Source: Bacteroidota bacterium (lineage in GTDB: Bacteria > Bacteroidota > Bacteroidia > Bacteroidales > VadinHA17). From it: a stretch of 56,744 nucleotides of DNA. Position numbers and translations under genes: made by a program. Under the pieces are notes generated by a model. It saw only the letters and a program-made list of their open reading frames with translations, searched no databases and was not told the DNA's origin. The stretch spans positions 1 to 56,744 of the forward strand of contig DRPN01000167.1 in NCBI GenBank assembly GCA_011374625.1, read 5' to 3'. Shown one piece after another: positions 26,265 to 36,046 of this stretch. Numbering within the stretch: position 1 is the stretch's first letter; every line of letters starts with the position of its first letter.

Positions 26265-26978
26265 TTAGTTGCTTGTACTGATGCGCTTGTCCTTCACTGC
26301 CCGGATAAGAGATTCGAAAATAATCCTGCCATCGGTATTACCTAATTCATCATCGGCAGCACGTTCAGGATGCGGCATCATCCCGAATACATTTTTCCCT
26401 GCATTGCATACACCGGCAATGTTTTCTACCGATCCGTTAGGATTAACGGCTTCGGAAATTTCCCCGTTTTTATCACAGTACCTGAAAAGAATTTGATGAT
26501 TCTGCCGCATGGTCATCAAATCATCATTGGGAGCATAGTAACGACCCTCTTTATGGGCAATGGGAATTTTCAGTGGTTTGTTTTTATCCAGCATGGATGT
26601 CAGGGGGGTGGCATTATTGTCCGGCACAATGCAAATGTTCTTGCATACGAACTTCTGATGGTTATTGTGCAACAGGGCTCCCGGTAATAATCCCGCTTCA
26701 CATAAAATCTGGAATCCGTTGCAGATCCCCAGCACAAATCCTCCTCTCTTGGCAAATTCAATAATTTTTTCCATAATGGGAGAATACCTGGCAATGGCTC
26801 CTGCCCGGAGATAATCTCCGTACGAAAAACCACCCGGTAGTATCACGGCATCCGATTTTTTGAGGTCTGTATCCTTGTGCCACAGTTCCACCACATCTTG
26901 TTCCATAACCTCATTCAGTACATAGATCACATCATGATCGCAATTTGATCCCGGGAATATGACAACACCAAACCTCAT
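26265..26978 (-). CDS. purQ: Phosphoribosylformylglycinamidine synthase, glutaminase subunit
   Basis: A 237-residue class I glutamine amidotransferase that supplies ammonia to PurL in step four of purine synthesis. It begins MRFGVVIFPGSNCDHD, as PurQ does. The nucleophile is C86 in GICNGFQ and the rest of the triad H203/E205 in PHPE. The small-subunit form implies separate PurL and PurS genes elsewhere in the genome. It precedes the M1 peptidase on the same strand and is divergent from the EEP-domain gene. Confidence 0.95.
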   Translation of the reverse strand: MRFGVVIFPGSNCDHDVIYVLNEVMEQDVVELWHKDTDLKKSDAVILPGGFSYGDYLRAGAIARYSPIMEKIIEFAKRGGFVLGICNGFQILCEAGLLPGALLHNNHQKFVCKNICIVPDNNATPLTSMLDKNKPLKIPIAHKEGRYYAPNDDLMTMRQNHQILFRYCDKNGEISEAVNPNGSVENIAGVCNAGKNVFGMMPHPERAADDELGNTDGRIIFESLIRAVKDKRISTSN

Positions 26979-26996
26979 AGCCTAAAATTATCTTTT

Positions 26997-27004
26997 CAAA
27001 GATA
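26997..27004 (-). promoter_or_regulatory. Candidate -7 box of purQ
   Basis: On the minus strand this reads TATCTTTG, a full TAnnTTTG match, 19 bases before the purQ ATG. A TTG (complement of 27021-27023) lies 16 bases upstream of it, slightly close. The implied leader is very short. Confidence 0.4.
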
Positions 27005-27126
27005 GAAATTATTGGCAAGACAATTTATCCGGACAAACAATTTTAAAAACCCGAAATAATTTAGTTGGCAGCTGGTATTGAAAAGATCCCATAATTTTCG
27101 TTATTTGGAGTTTAAATCTGAAAATT

Positions 27127-28191
27127 ATGTCAAGAATTCTGAAATTCATCGCCTGTTTTGTTCTGTCAGTGATCATTCTTTTCGGCCTTTTTTTACTGGT
27201 TTTCACTGTAACAGACTATCAGCCTGCTGAAAGGATCATTATTTATGAATCGGATAGCCCGGACACGCTCAGGGCAAAACCTTATCATGTTCTAAGCTGG
27301 AATATCGGATATGCCGGGTTGGATCAGGATATGGATTTTTTCTATGACGGGGGGACACAGGTACGTACCTATCGGGAAAAAACAGAACAAAACCTTCGTT
27401 TTATTGAAAATTTTCTCGTCACCAGGGATTCTGTGGACTTTATTCTTCTGCAGGAAATCGATATAAATTCACGTCGAACATACCGGTTCAATGAATTTGA
27501 TAGCATTGATAACACACTCAGGCAACATAAAGGCTGGTTTGCCCCGAATTATAAGGTAGGGTTCGTGCCCCTGCCCATCACACAACCCATAGGAAAAGTA
27601 AACAGCGGTCTTGCTCTCTTTTCACGCTATGAACCTTCCCTGGTAGAAAGATTCGACTATCCCGGGAAATATTCCTGGCCCACCCGCATCTTTATGCTTG
27701 ACAGGTGCTTTCTGGTAGCACATTTCCCCCTTTCCAGCGGCAAGGAATTGCTGGTGATCAATTCTCACAACTCAGCTTTCGACGACGGCACCCTGAAGGA
27801 ACAGGAAATGCAGTACCTCAGAGAATACCTTCTGGAACAGCATCAGACCGGTCATAAAATAGTGATAGGAGCTGACTGGAATCAGAATCCACCCGGTATC
27901 AGTGCTTCCCATTTTTCATCTCCCCCTGATTTTGACAAGTTTGTACTAAACTCCATAAGCCCTGACTTTTTACCCGGCGATTGGATATGGTGCTATGACC
28001 CCCGCATCCCGACAAACAGGGATCTGAGGCATCCTTACAGGGAAGGTGAAACCTATACCACCATCATCGATTTTTTTCTCCTTTCTCCGGGCTTATCTCT
28101 GTTAGAATTAGAAGTTGAGGCAACAGACACGAAGTTCCGGCATTCAGATCATCAACCTGTACTTTTGTCATTCGGTTTATCTAAAGATTAG
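27127..28191 (+). CDS. Endonuclease/exonuclease/phosphatase family protein
   Basis: A 354-residue member of the EEP fold (DNase I-like). A single N-terminal membrane helix (FIACFVLSVIILFGLFLLVF) anchors it in the inner membrane, so the catalytic part lies in the periplasm. Active-site motifs: LSWNIGYAG (Asn), LLQEIDINS (metal-binding Glu), GADWNQNP (Asp/Asn) and SDHQPVLLSF (catalytic Asp-His). The family includes nucleases, phospholipase-like and inositol-phosphatase-like enzymes; the substrate is open. cheR follows after 20 bases, so the two are likely co-transcribed. Confidence 0.88.
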   Translation: MSRILKFIACFVLSVIILFGLFLLVFTVTDYQPAERIIIYESDSPDTLRAKPYHVLSWNIGYAGLDQDMDFFYDGGTQVRTYREKTEQNLRFIENFLVTRDSVDFILLQEIDINSRRTYRFNEFDSIDNTLRQHKGWFAPNYKVGFVPLPITQPIGKVNSGLALFSRYEPSLVERFDYPGKYSWPTRIFMLDRCFLVAHFPLSSGKELLVINSHNSAFDDGTLKEQEMQYLREYLLEQHQTGHKIVIGADWNQNPPGISASHFSSPPDFDKFVLNSISPDFLPGDWIWCYDPRIPTNRDLRHPYREGETYTTIIDFFLLSPGLSLLELEVEATDTKFRHSDHQPVLLSFGLSKD

Positions 28192-28211
28192 CTGTTTCTA
28201 CCGAGAAGATC

Positions 28212-29051
28212 ATGGAGCCCGGCAAGCTGGATATTGATGCTTTTGTTTCGGTGATCCGGGCCGGTTCCGAATACGATCTCAATAATTATTCTTACAAATC
28301 ATTGCACAGAAGGCTGGCCAGAATACTGACCGATCTTGATACGGATATGCCATCCCTGCTCCGGAAGATGGAAAATGATCCCCTCTTCATTAAGCAGATG
28401 GTTATGGAATGTACCATCAGTACAACAGAACTCTTTCGGGACCCCCACGTATGGAAATTGATCCGGAAAGACTTTTTAAAACAATATCATGGGGAAGAAA
28501 ATATAAATATCTGGCATGCGGGATGTTCTACTGGCCAAGAAGTATATTCCATGCTCATGCTGTTGCATGTGGAGCATTTGCTGGACAGGGGAAATGTTAC
28601 TGCTACTGATCTCAATCCACACTATCTGAATACTGCCATTCAGGGATGTTATAAATACCGGTACAATTTGCAATATCTTGACAATTTTGATACGGTCATG
28701 AAAGAAAATCCAGACGACCCAGACTATCTGGAAGACATCCCTTATGAACGGTATATGATAATTGATCCCTCTGAAGATACTATCCGGATGAGACAATTCC
28801 TCCTGGAGAAACCCGTCTTTATGCAGCACGACCTGGTAAAAGGGGAAAGAATGGATTCCGGGCCGTTTGATCTGATCCTGTGCAGGAATGTGATTATCTA
28901 TTTCAATTTCAATCTGCAAAACAGGGTTCTCCAACTGCTTCACAGCCATTTAAAAAAGGGCGGGCTGCTGGTATTGGGTCCTCATGAATCCATTCTTGGC
29001 AGTTTGTCGGATAAATTTGAACGCTGCCGGATAGGCTATCTGAAAAAATGA
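28212..29051 (+). CDS. CheR-type protein-glutamate O-methyltransferase
   Basis: A 279-residue CheR. The N-terminal helical domain (about 1-75, with YKSLHRRLARILTDL and STTELFRDPHVW) is followed by the SAM-binding Rossmann domain with HAGCSTGQEVYSM (SAM loop), ATDLNPHYLNTA, and FDLILCRNVIIYFN near the C-terminus. CheR methylates glutamates on chemoreceptors, but no receptor, cheB, cheA or flagellar gene is present in this window and Bacteroidota generally lack flagella, so the target here is unknown. It probably forms an operon with the upstream membrane-anchored EEP hydrolase. Confidence 0.93.
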   Translation: MEPGKLDIDAFVSVIRAGSEYDLNNYSYKSLHRRLARILTDLDTDMPSLLRKMENDPLFIKQMVMECTISTTELFRDPHVWKLIRKDFLKQYHGEENINIWHAGCSTGQEVYSMLMLLHVEHLLDRGNVTATDLNPHYLNTAIQGCYKYRYNLQYLDNFDTVMKENPDDPDYLEDIPYERYMIIDPSEDTIRMRQFLLEKPVFMQHDLVKGERMDSGPFDLILCRNVIIYFNFNLQNRVLQLLHSHLKKGGLLVLGPHESILGSLSDKFERCRIGYLKK

Positions 29052-29152
29052 GTGCTATTGCCGGGTAAATAATTCACCGGTTATCATTACATGCAATCAA
29101 TCAATAATATTTTCCTATTTTTATTGTCACTGATAATTGAATACAGGCACTT

Positions 29153-32100
29153 ATGAGTGAAGAAATCCTGAAAGCCCTGATGCAGTTGTTTGCTCTGATC
29201 GTGAAACAGGATGGTGGAGTTGAACAGAGTGAAAGAAATTATGTTCTTGGATTTCTTACCAGTCAGCTCAATGATGAAGATGCCAGCGAATATATCCGGT
29301 TATTTGATGAATGTGCCGGAATTGTTGACGGCCGCATCCCGCCGAAGGAAAATATCCCGACCACAGTAAAGGATTCGGTAAGGATCCTGAGCATTTGTAA
29401 AAAAATCAACCATACCCTTACCCAGCAGCAGAAAGTGGTGGTGCTGGTCAGACTTTATGAACTGGTCAACACCGACAAGAAGTTCACTGAGCAGCGAATG
29501 AATATTATCAATACGGTGGCAGAGGTTTTCCGCTTCACAAGGGAAGAGTTCATGGACATTGAACATTTTGTGAAGGAAAACCAGCTTGAACAGATCGCGT
29601 CGGAAAATATCATGTTGATATCTGGAAAGAATATGGATTGCCCACGTTGCCGACACATTCAGGTTGAGTCACTCCCCGGCACCCTCGCTGTTCTCCGGAT
29701 ATCCAGTGTTGACCTGTATTTTCTGAAAGTTTTTACCGGACATGAAGTATCGCTGAACGGTCTGCCTGTTATTCCACACCGCATTTATCTGCTGGCCAAT
29801 GGAAGCGTTATTCGTATGCCGCTTGGGAAACCCGTATATTACAGCGATATAGTAGCACACTTTTTCTCCGATGTGTCAAGGGAGAAAATATTTTTTCAGG
29901 TAAATGATCTGACCCACGTTTTCCCATCGGGAGAAACTGCCCTTCATCACATATCTTTTACTGAAGAAGAAGGAAAGCTCATTGGGATCATGGGGGCCAG
30001 CGGGACCGGAAAAACTACTCTGCTGAACATTCTGGCAGGAATGGAAACCCCTTCTTCCGGACAGGTCAGGATCAATCAGATAAATCTCCACCGTGAAAAA
30101 GACAAGCTTCAGGGAATTCTGGGTTATATTCCTCAGGACGATCTGCTGATTGAAGACCTTACCGTTTTTGAGAACCTGTATTATAGCACCCGCCTGTGTC
30201 TCAGCAACTTGTCTGAAAATGAAATCACCGACCGGGTAATCCAAACGCTTCATAACCTGGGATTATATGAGAAAAAAGATCTCAGGGTAGGATCACCCAT
30301 GAACAAAGTGATTAGCGGAGGACAAAGAAAACGATTGAATATTGCCCTTGAACTGATCAGAGAACCTCTCATTTTGTTTGTGGATGAACCTACGTCCGGA
30401 TTGTCATCAAGAGATTCCGAAAATGTTATGGACCTGCTTCGTGAGCTTTCCCTGAAGGGGAAACTAATATTCGTAGTGATCCATCAGCCTTCCTCTGAAT
30501 TGTTCAAAATGTTCGACAATATTCTGGTTCTGGACCAAGGTGGTTATATGGCATATTACGGCAATCCTGTCGAGGCGGTAATATATTTTAAAACGCAGGA
30601 TGCTCAGATTAACAGGGATATTGGTGAGTGTCCTGTATGCGGAAACGTGAATCCCGAGCTGATATTCACCATTATGGAATCACAGGTGGTGGATGAGTTT
30701 GGGCGATATACAGGTAAACGAAAAGTAACCCCGGAAAAATGGGAAAAACGTTTCAAAGAACATCACAGCCCCCAGCCTGTCAAAGAAGTAGTGAAAATTC
30801 CCGCCTCACGTACCAGCCTGCCCGGAAGACTAAAACAATTTGTCATTTATCTGATCCGTGATCTGAAATCGAAAATTGCTAATCGGCAGTATGTCGTCCT
30901 CACCCTGCTGGAAGCTCCGGTGCTGGCCCTTATTCTTTCTTATATCACCCGCTATATTGCCGATCCGAATTCCCAGGAATATATTTTCCGGGAAAATGAG
31001 AATATTCCCATTTATATTTTCATGAGCCTGATTGTTGCTCTGTTTCTCGGACTTACACTCAGCGCGGAAGAAATTTTCCGGGACAGGAAACTGCTGAAAC
31101 GTGAATCCTTTCTAAATCTCAGCCGTTTCAGTTACCTGATGAGCAAAATTGTACTGCTATTCAGTCTTTCAGCCTTTCAGGCCCTTGTGTTTGTACTTAT
31201 CGGGAACAGTATACTCGGCATTTGCGATATGTATTTTGAATACTGGATGGCCTTTTTTACCACAGCAGCCTTTGCCAATATGCTGGGTTTAAATATTTCC
31301 GCTTCTTTTAATTCGGCTATCACCATTTACATTATTATTCCGCTACTGATTATTCCCATGATGGTGCTCAGCGGTGCCATGTTCAGTTTCGACAAACTGA
31401 ACAGGAATATATCCGGTGTCGGGAAGGTCCCTGTAATCGCAGAATTGATGGCAACGAAATGGAGCTATGAGGCCCTCATGGTTCACCAGTTTACCAGTAA
31501 TAAGTATGAGCGTCTGCTGTACGATGTGGAAAAGGATGAAAGCAATACATACTTCAAAACCGTGGAATATATCCCCTTTTTACAGCAAATACTCAATAAA
31601 ACGATAACAACAATGAATCAACCGGAATCGCGAGAAGAATACACCCGGTATTTATTGTTACTCAAAAATGAAATCGAATCGGAACTTGAAAAAATTCCTG
31701 ATATCCCTTTTGCCTCTCCTGGACAGTTACACCCCGATTCCTTCCATATAGAAACGGCCATCCAGACCAGAGAATACCTGAACGATCTGAAGGAATATTA
31801 TGCCGACATGAGCCAGCAGGCAAGTTCCCGCAAGGAAAAACTCATGGAATATTACGACCGGCAGGATCCGGATCTTTTTCGTAAGTTGCGTAAGAACTAT
31901 CACAATGAAAGTGTAGCGGATATCGTACGAAATGTATATGAACGCCATCCTGTCCTGGTATACAAAAACCGGCTGGTCAGGCAGTATGAACCAGTCTTTT
32001 TTGACCCTGAACCTTCAGGTTACCTGGATTTCCGGTCGCATTTCTATGCTCCCAGAAAATTCTTTATGGGGAAATACCGTAATACTTTCCACTTTAATAT

Positions 32101-32245
32101 GGGGATCATATGGATAATGAGCCTGATTTGTTTTATAACCCTGTATTTTCAGAGCCTGAAAAAAACGATTCAGTTCTTTGAATCTATCGGAACAAAAAAA
32201 TTTAATCCGCTGGTATCTTTGGGCAAAATCAAAATATTTCATTAA
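29153..32245 (+). CDS. TerB-like/ABC ATPase/ABC-2 permease fusion protein
   Basis: A 1030-residue multidomain transporter. The N-terminal 1-140 is TerB-like (EEILKALMQLFALIVKQDG ... FRFTREEFMDIEHFV). At about 163 is a CPRC pair, then an FHA-like beta region (about 175-245). The ABC ATPase covers about 250-480: Walker A GASGTGKTT (about 280), signature SGGQRKR (about 387) and Walker B LILFVDEPTSG (about 405), of the ABCG/White type. A CPVCG motif (about 498) precedes the ABC-2 membrane domain (about 590-760) and a last helix near 985-1010. It is a large half-transporter of a type found in Bacteroidota; the substrate is unknown. Two secreted-protein genes follow closely. Confidence 0.88.
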   Translation: MSEEILKALMQLFALIVKQDGGVEQSERNYVLGFLTSQLNDEDASEYIRLFDECAGIVDGRIPPKENIPTTVKDSVRILSICKKINHTLTQQQKVVVLVRLYELVNTDKKFTEQRMNIINTVAEVFRFTREEFMDIEHFVKENQLEQIASENIMLISGKNMDCPRCRHIQVESLPGTLAVLRISSVDLYFLKVFTGHEVSLNGLPVIPHRIYLLANGSVIRMPLGKPVYYSDIVAHFFSDVSREKIFFQVNDLTHVFPSGETALHHISFTEEEGKLIGIMGASGTGKTTLLNILAGMETPSSGQVRINQINLHREKDKLQGILGYIPQDDLLIEDLTVFENLYYSTRLCLSNLSENEITDRVIQTLHNLGLYEKKDLRVGSPMNKVISGGQRKRLNIALELIREPLILFVDEPTSGLSSRDSENVMDLLRELSLKGKLIFVVIHQPSSELFKMFDNILVLDQGGYMAYYGNPVEAVIYFKTQDAQINRDIGECPVCGNVNPELIFTIMESQVVDEFGRYTGKRKVTPEKWEKRFKEHHSPQPVKEVVKIPASRTSLPGRLKQFVIYLIRDLKSKIANRQYVVLTLLEAPVLALILSYITRYIADPNSQEYIFRENENIPIYIFMSLIVALFLGLTLSAEEIFRDRKLLKRESFLNLSRFSYLMSKIVLLFSLSAFQALVFVLIGNSILGICDMYFEYWMAFFTTAAFANMLGLNISASFNSAITIYIIIPLLIIPMMVLSGAMFSFDKLNRNISGVGKVPVIAELMATKWSYEALMVHQFTSNKYERLLYDVEKDESNTYFKTVEYIPFLQQILNKTITTMNQPESREEYTRYLLLLKNEIESELEKIPDIPFASPGQLHPDSFHIETAIQTREYLNDLKEYYADMSQQASSRKEKLMEYYDRQDPDLFRKLRKNYHNESVADIVRNVYERHPVLVYKNRLVRQYEPVFFDPEPSGYLDFRSHFYAPRKFFMGKYRNTFHFNMGIIWIMSLICFITLYFQSLKKTIQFFESIGTKKFNPLVSLGKIKIFH

Positions 32246-32279
32246 TTTGTTGATTGCCAAAAAAACTAAACCGCCTGAA

Positions 32280-33185
32280 ATGTCACATAGCTGGCTTTAT
32301 GGAATAATAATGGTATGCTTGCTGTTTTCCTGCAGGAACAGAAGTTCAACCGGTGTGGATGATGAATTCTATTTTACCGATACATTTGCCGTAGCAGACT
32401 CTTTCGGTATCCATCAGGAAGCCATGGAAGACATCATCGAAAACCTGGCTTCCCCTGTTGAAATAGCCGGATTATTAAACAAAATCAACGCTCCCTTCTC
32501 AAATACCTACCTGGCTTCAACTGATTATCTGGATGACTACAACACTACTTTTAAGAAAGCTGTTGCTCTGGGAGTTTTTGGTGCCGACCTGGGCTATCTG
32601 AATATGTACAATATTAATAATACTGTATTGGATTACCTTTCTGCCGTAAAATCTCTGGCCGACGATCTGAAAGTTGGACAGTTTTTCGATTTCACCACAT
32701 TGAAACGACTGGCTACCAACAGTGAAAATCTTGATTCACTCATGTTTTTGTCTGTCAGAAGCTTTAACCAGATGGACCAGTATCTCAGGGAAAACAAACG
32801 CGGTCATCTCAGCTCACTGATTATGGGAGGTCTCTGGATTGAGGGCATGCACCTCGCTACCCAGGTGGCCAAAACATCTCCCCATCCTGATCTGTATAAC
32901 CGGATTGGCGAGCAGAAAATTGTCATTCCTGATCTTTTGGCCTTGCTGGGACGGTACCGGGAAGATCCAAAATTTGAAAAGCTCGTTTCTGATCTGGAAA
33001 ATGTAAAAAACTCTTTTGATAAGGTAACCATTACCTATGAAGTGGGAGAACCCGAAATGATTGAAAAAGAAGGAAAGTTGATTTTTATTCAAAACGAAAC
33101 CAGTCATGTAGAAATGCCGGATACTTTATTGCAAGAGATTACCCTGAAAATTGAAGACCTCAGAAACCAATTAATCGGGATTTAA
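32280..33185 (+). CDS. Lipoprotein of unknown function linked to the ABC fusion
   Basis: A 301-residue predicted lipoprotein beginning MSHSWLYGIIMVCLLFSC, with lipobox LLFSC (Cys about 18). The mature protein is mainly helical, with no domain I can name. The ATG at 32280 was preferred over an upstream in-frame start at 32178, which would overlap the transporter gene and bury the lipobox. It follows the ABC fusion by 34 bases and ends one base before the next gene, so the three probably form one operon. Confidence 0.82.
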   Translation: MSHSWLYGIIMVCLLFSCRNRSSTGVDDEFYFTDTFAVADSFGIHQEAMEDIIENLASPVEIAGLLNKINAPFSNTYLASTDYLDDYNTTFKKAVALGVFGADLGYLNMYNINNTVLDYLSAVKSLADDLKVGQFFDFTTLKRLATNSENLDSLMFLSVRSFNQMDQYLRENKRGHLSSLIMGGLWIEGMHLATQVAKTSPHPDLYNRIGEQKIVIPDLLALLGRYREDPKFEKLVSDLENVKNSFDKVTITYEVGEPEMIEKEGKLIFIQNETSHVEMPDTLLQEITLKIEDLRNQLIGI

Positions 33186-33186
33186 C

Positions 33187-33618
33187 ATGAAACCCGTTCT
33201 AATGTTCATATCATTCCTTCTTCTCCCTCTGACAGTCATCGGACAGACTGATCAGAATGACCTGTTTCAGTCCTGCCGGCAACAGGCAGGTGAAGATGCA
33301 GTGTATTTGAAGGATTTTGTGGTTAAGTTCCCGACTGCCAGAAATGACCAGAATATTCCCGTTTCAAAATATTCTGTCATCCTTTCAAAAAACATTGCAT
33401 ACCGATTTACGATCTGTTCTTCCGATCAGCTTGAAGGAGAAGCCATACTGCAATTATGGGATGACCGGCGCATGCTGGTTACAAACCATGTTTCCGGAAA
33501 GGTCTATTCCTCCATCGATTTTCAATGCCAGAAAACCGGAAGATATCATGTTCTGATATCCTTCAAAGAAGGGAAAGCGGGTGAGGCAATTGCCATTATG
33601 AGTTATATCAGAGATTAA
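33187..33618 (+). CDS. Small secreted protein of unknown function
   Basis: A 143-residue protein with a signal peptide (MKPVLMFISFLLLPLTVIG, cleaved before QTDQND). The mature domain is beta-rich (SKNIAYRFTICSSDQLEGEA, GRYHVLISFKEGK), like a small jelly-roll or pre-peptidase C-terminal-type domain, but no family is recognised. It follows the lipoprotein gene immediately and ends before a terminator, as the last gene of the ABC operon. Confidence 0.78.
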   Translation: MKPVLMFISFLLLPLTVIGQTDQNDLFQSCRQQAGEDAVYLKDFVVKFPTARNDQNIPVSKYSVILSKNIAYRFTICSSDQLEGEAILQLWDDRRMLVTNHVSGKVYSSIDFQCQKTGRYHVLISFKEGKAGEAIAIMSYIRD

Positions 33619-33642
33619 AACATCTTCCTGTCAGGAAAATAC

Positions 33643-33673
33643 AATCCGGGAAGACTCATCTGCCGGATTTTTT
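33643..33673 (+). terminator. Terminator after the ABC operon
   Basis: AATCCGG (33643-33649), a 13-base loop, CCGGATT (33663-33669), then four further T. It sits 25 bases after the last plus-strand gene and touches the stop of the convergent DUF6427 gene. Confidence 0.75.
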
Positions 33674-34661
33674 ACAATACATAGGCCGATATTTGCAAAT
33701 ATCCCAGCGCCAGCAAATAACCCCATAATAATGTCTCACACTTCCATACCGGTTGCCTGATGAGGAAATAGGATGAAAAAAGGTAGGAAACGGGAAGAGC
33801 AACAATCGCCAGCATTTCGACTGAAGCTGCAGGGATCAGAAAATAACCGGCCAGGGAAATCACGAAAGTCCAGAAAATAATGATCAGATACAACCTTGAA
33901 CTCACCTTTCTTGTGGTAAACCTTGCAATCATGCGAAAGGAGCTCACCAGGATCAAAAGAGCAAGATATCCAAAAAAAACAAAATGGGCCGTAGTGAAAT
34001 CTTGCCATTCAATCACTTGCGTAATACCTGTAACAAACCTTCCCGGCAGGGGTTCCCATACTCCTGTCGCAATGAAATTTATTCCAACATAAAAATAAAA
34101 CGGTAGAATCATTCCTATCAGGGGTGTAAACCACTCCCTCCAGTTGAATGTTCTCAGGAGATACTGGGCAATATAGATAAGCGGAAAAAATACGATCAGG
34201 GGTGGATAAAACAGGCTGCCCAAACCGATCAAAAGGGCTGCCTGGAAAAAATGAAAACTGGTCCCATTGTACCGGTATGTCTGAAACAGAAGTTTCAGGG
34301 CAAAAAAAAGAAAAAAACCGGCTAAGATTACCGGGTGGAATATCTGAGTTCCGGGAAGAGCAGCAGAAAGTGTGACGATAAAAAAAGCAGGAAAAAAAGT
34401 TCGCTCAGGAATAAAATTAAAACGCGTATTCAGATGCACAGCCAGGAAAGCAAAGGTAACAGTCAGGATAATCATTATCAGTTTCCCGGGAACCTGATTC
34501 GCCCAATCGGCTGACACCCAGACTGACAGAGGTCCGGCAACAGGAACCCATCCGATCCTTTCAGCCTGACAAAAAAATCCGGGCAACCAGATCAACAGGG
34601 CAACCAGAACAATAAAAAATATGACCCCCGGCCGGGAACTACTTAATAACCTGACCATCAT
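33672..34661 (-). CDS. DUF6427-like integral membrane protein
   Basis: A 329-residue protein with about nine or ten hydrophobic helices and short loops, beginning MMVRLLSSSRPGVIFFIVLV. The overall pattern, including NTRFNFIPERTFFPAFFI, FHPVILAGFFLFFALKLLF and the helix pair in the middle, is that of the DUF6427 family restricted to Bacteroidota. The function is unknown. It is downstream of purD with only six bases between, so the two are likely co-transcribed, but a link to purine synthesis is not implied. Confidence 0.75.
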   Translation of the reverse strand: MMVRLLSSSRPGVIFFIVLVALLIWLPGFFCQAERIGWVPVAGPLSVWVSADWANQVPGKLIMIILTVTFAFLAVHLNTRFNFIPERTFFPAFFIVTLSAALPGTQIFHPVILAGFFLFFALKLLFQTYRYNGTSFHFFQAALLIGLGSLFYPPLIVFFPLIYIAQYLLRTFNWREWFTPLIGMILPFYFYVGINFIATGVWEPLPGRFVTGITQVIEWQDFTTAHFVFFGYLALLILVSSFRMIARFTTRKVSSRLYLIIIFWTFVISLAGYFLIPAASVEMLAIVALPVSYLFSSYFLIRQPVWKCETLLWGYLLALGYLQISAYVL

Positions 34662-34667
34662 TGAAAA

Positions 34668-35951
34668 TTATGAATGACACCCTTTCAGATCGAATCCAAT
34701 GTCTTTTCGGAAATATTTCTTCTCAAAATGTATTTTTTCAATATCCCGGTAGCACAATTCAAGAGATGATTCCATATTTTCTGCCAGTGCAGTAACAGCA
34801 AGTACCCGGCCACCGGAGGTATACAGTTCTTTCCCCTCACCATGTGTGCCGGCATGAAAAATCAAACAATCCGTGGTTTTCTCGAGACCTCTGATGATCT
34901 TTCCTTTTTGATAATTACCGGGATATCCGCCTGAGGCCAGAACCACAGTACTGGCTGTTTCCGGAGTAATCCGAATTTTATGTTCTTTCAATCTACCCTC
35001 TCCCGCTGCTACAAGCAGTTCCAGCAGATCATTCTTAATTCTTGGGATTACCGCCTGTGCCTCAGGGTCCCCCATTCTTACATTGAATTCAACCACATAA
35101 GGATCCCCCTCCCTGTTCATCAGGCCGACATATAAAAAACCGGTGTACGGTATGTGCTCTTTACGTAATCCGGTGATGGTTGGGTTCACAATTCTTTTTT
35201 CCACCTTCTTTAAAAAGGCGTTGTCAATAAAGGGAACGGGAGAGATCGCCCCCATGCCTCCGGTATTCAGACCCGTATCTCCTTCTCCCGCTCGCTTGTA
35301 ATCCTTGGCGTCGGGCAGGATCATATAAGATTCTCCATCCGTTAAAACAAAAACCGAAGCTTCGATCCCTTTCATGTATTGCTCAATCACCACCGTTTTA
35401 CTGGCATCCCCAAACTTGCCCCTGAGCATTTCACGTAGTTCCTTTTCCGCCTGATTCAGTGTATCCACAATCAAAACCCCCTTCCCTGCAGCCAATCCGT
35501 CAGCTTTTAGCACATAGGGCGGTTCCATTCGTTTTAAAAAAGAAAGGCCATCTTCCACATGTTCTGCATCCACACTGAAAGAAAAAGCAGTAGGTATTCC
35601 ATACCTTTCCATAAATTCCTTGGCAAAATGCTTGCTTCCTTCCAGCATGGCACCCGCCCTTGAAGGACCGATCAGATATACATCCTTCAGCTTCTTATCC
35701 GATCTGAAATAATCATAAATCCCTGCTACCAGGGGGGCTTCCGGTCCAACCACCACCATATCAATACCCTTTTCCAATACAAGCTGTTTAATTCTTTCGA
35801 AATCATCAGGTGAAACCGGAATATTATCTCCTATGGAAGCCGTACCTCCATTCCCGGGAGCAATATACAATTCATTCAGTATCTGGCTTTGCGCTATTTT
35901 CCAGGCAAGAGCATGTTCGCGACCGCCTGCTCCAAGAATAAGTACCTTCAT
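34668..35951 (-). CDS. purD: Phosphoribosylamine--glycine ligase
   Basis: A 427-residue GAR synthetase, which joins phosphoribosylamine to glycine with ATP in step two of purine synthesis. Order of parts: N-terminal Rossmann-like domain MKVLILGAGGREHALAW, ATP-grasp domain (about 100-330) with PYVLKADGLAAGKGV, GGMGAISPVPF and FNVRMGDPEAQ (metal/ATP ligands), and the C-terminal PurD domain with VVLASGGYPGNYQKG. The length is normal. It is the first gene of a two-gene minus-strand unit with the DUF6427 protein, and lies downstream of the porP/sprF-like gene. Confidence 0.96.
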   Translation of the reverse strand: MKVLILGAGGREHALAWKIAQSQILNELYIAPGNGGTASIGDNIPVSPDDFERIKQLVLEKGIDMVVVGPEAPLVAGIYDYFRSDKKLKDVYLIGPSRAGAMLEGSKHFAKEFMERYGIPTAFSFSVDAEHVEDGLSFLKRMEPPYVLKADGLAAGKGVLIVDTLNQAEKELREMLRGKFGDASKTVVIEQYMKGIEASVFVLTDGESYMILPDAKDYKRAGEGDTGLNTGGMGAISPVPFIDNAFLKKVEKRIVNPTITGLRKEHIPYTGFLYVGLMNREGDPYVVEFNVRMGDPEAQAVIPRIKNDLLELLVAAGEGRLKEHKIRITPETASTVVLASGGYPGNYQKGKIIRGLEKTTDCLIFHAGTHGEGKELYTSGGRVLAVTALAENMESSLELCYRDIEKIHFEKKYFRKDIGFDLKGCHS

Positions 35952-36046
35952 GAACCAGCTGGTATTTTTCAGTAAGGCGTAAACTTATAAAAAAATATAA
36001 GGCTTCCGGAATAGAAGTCTTATATAGTATGAAAATTTTATTCACA

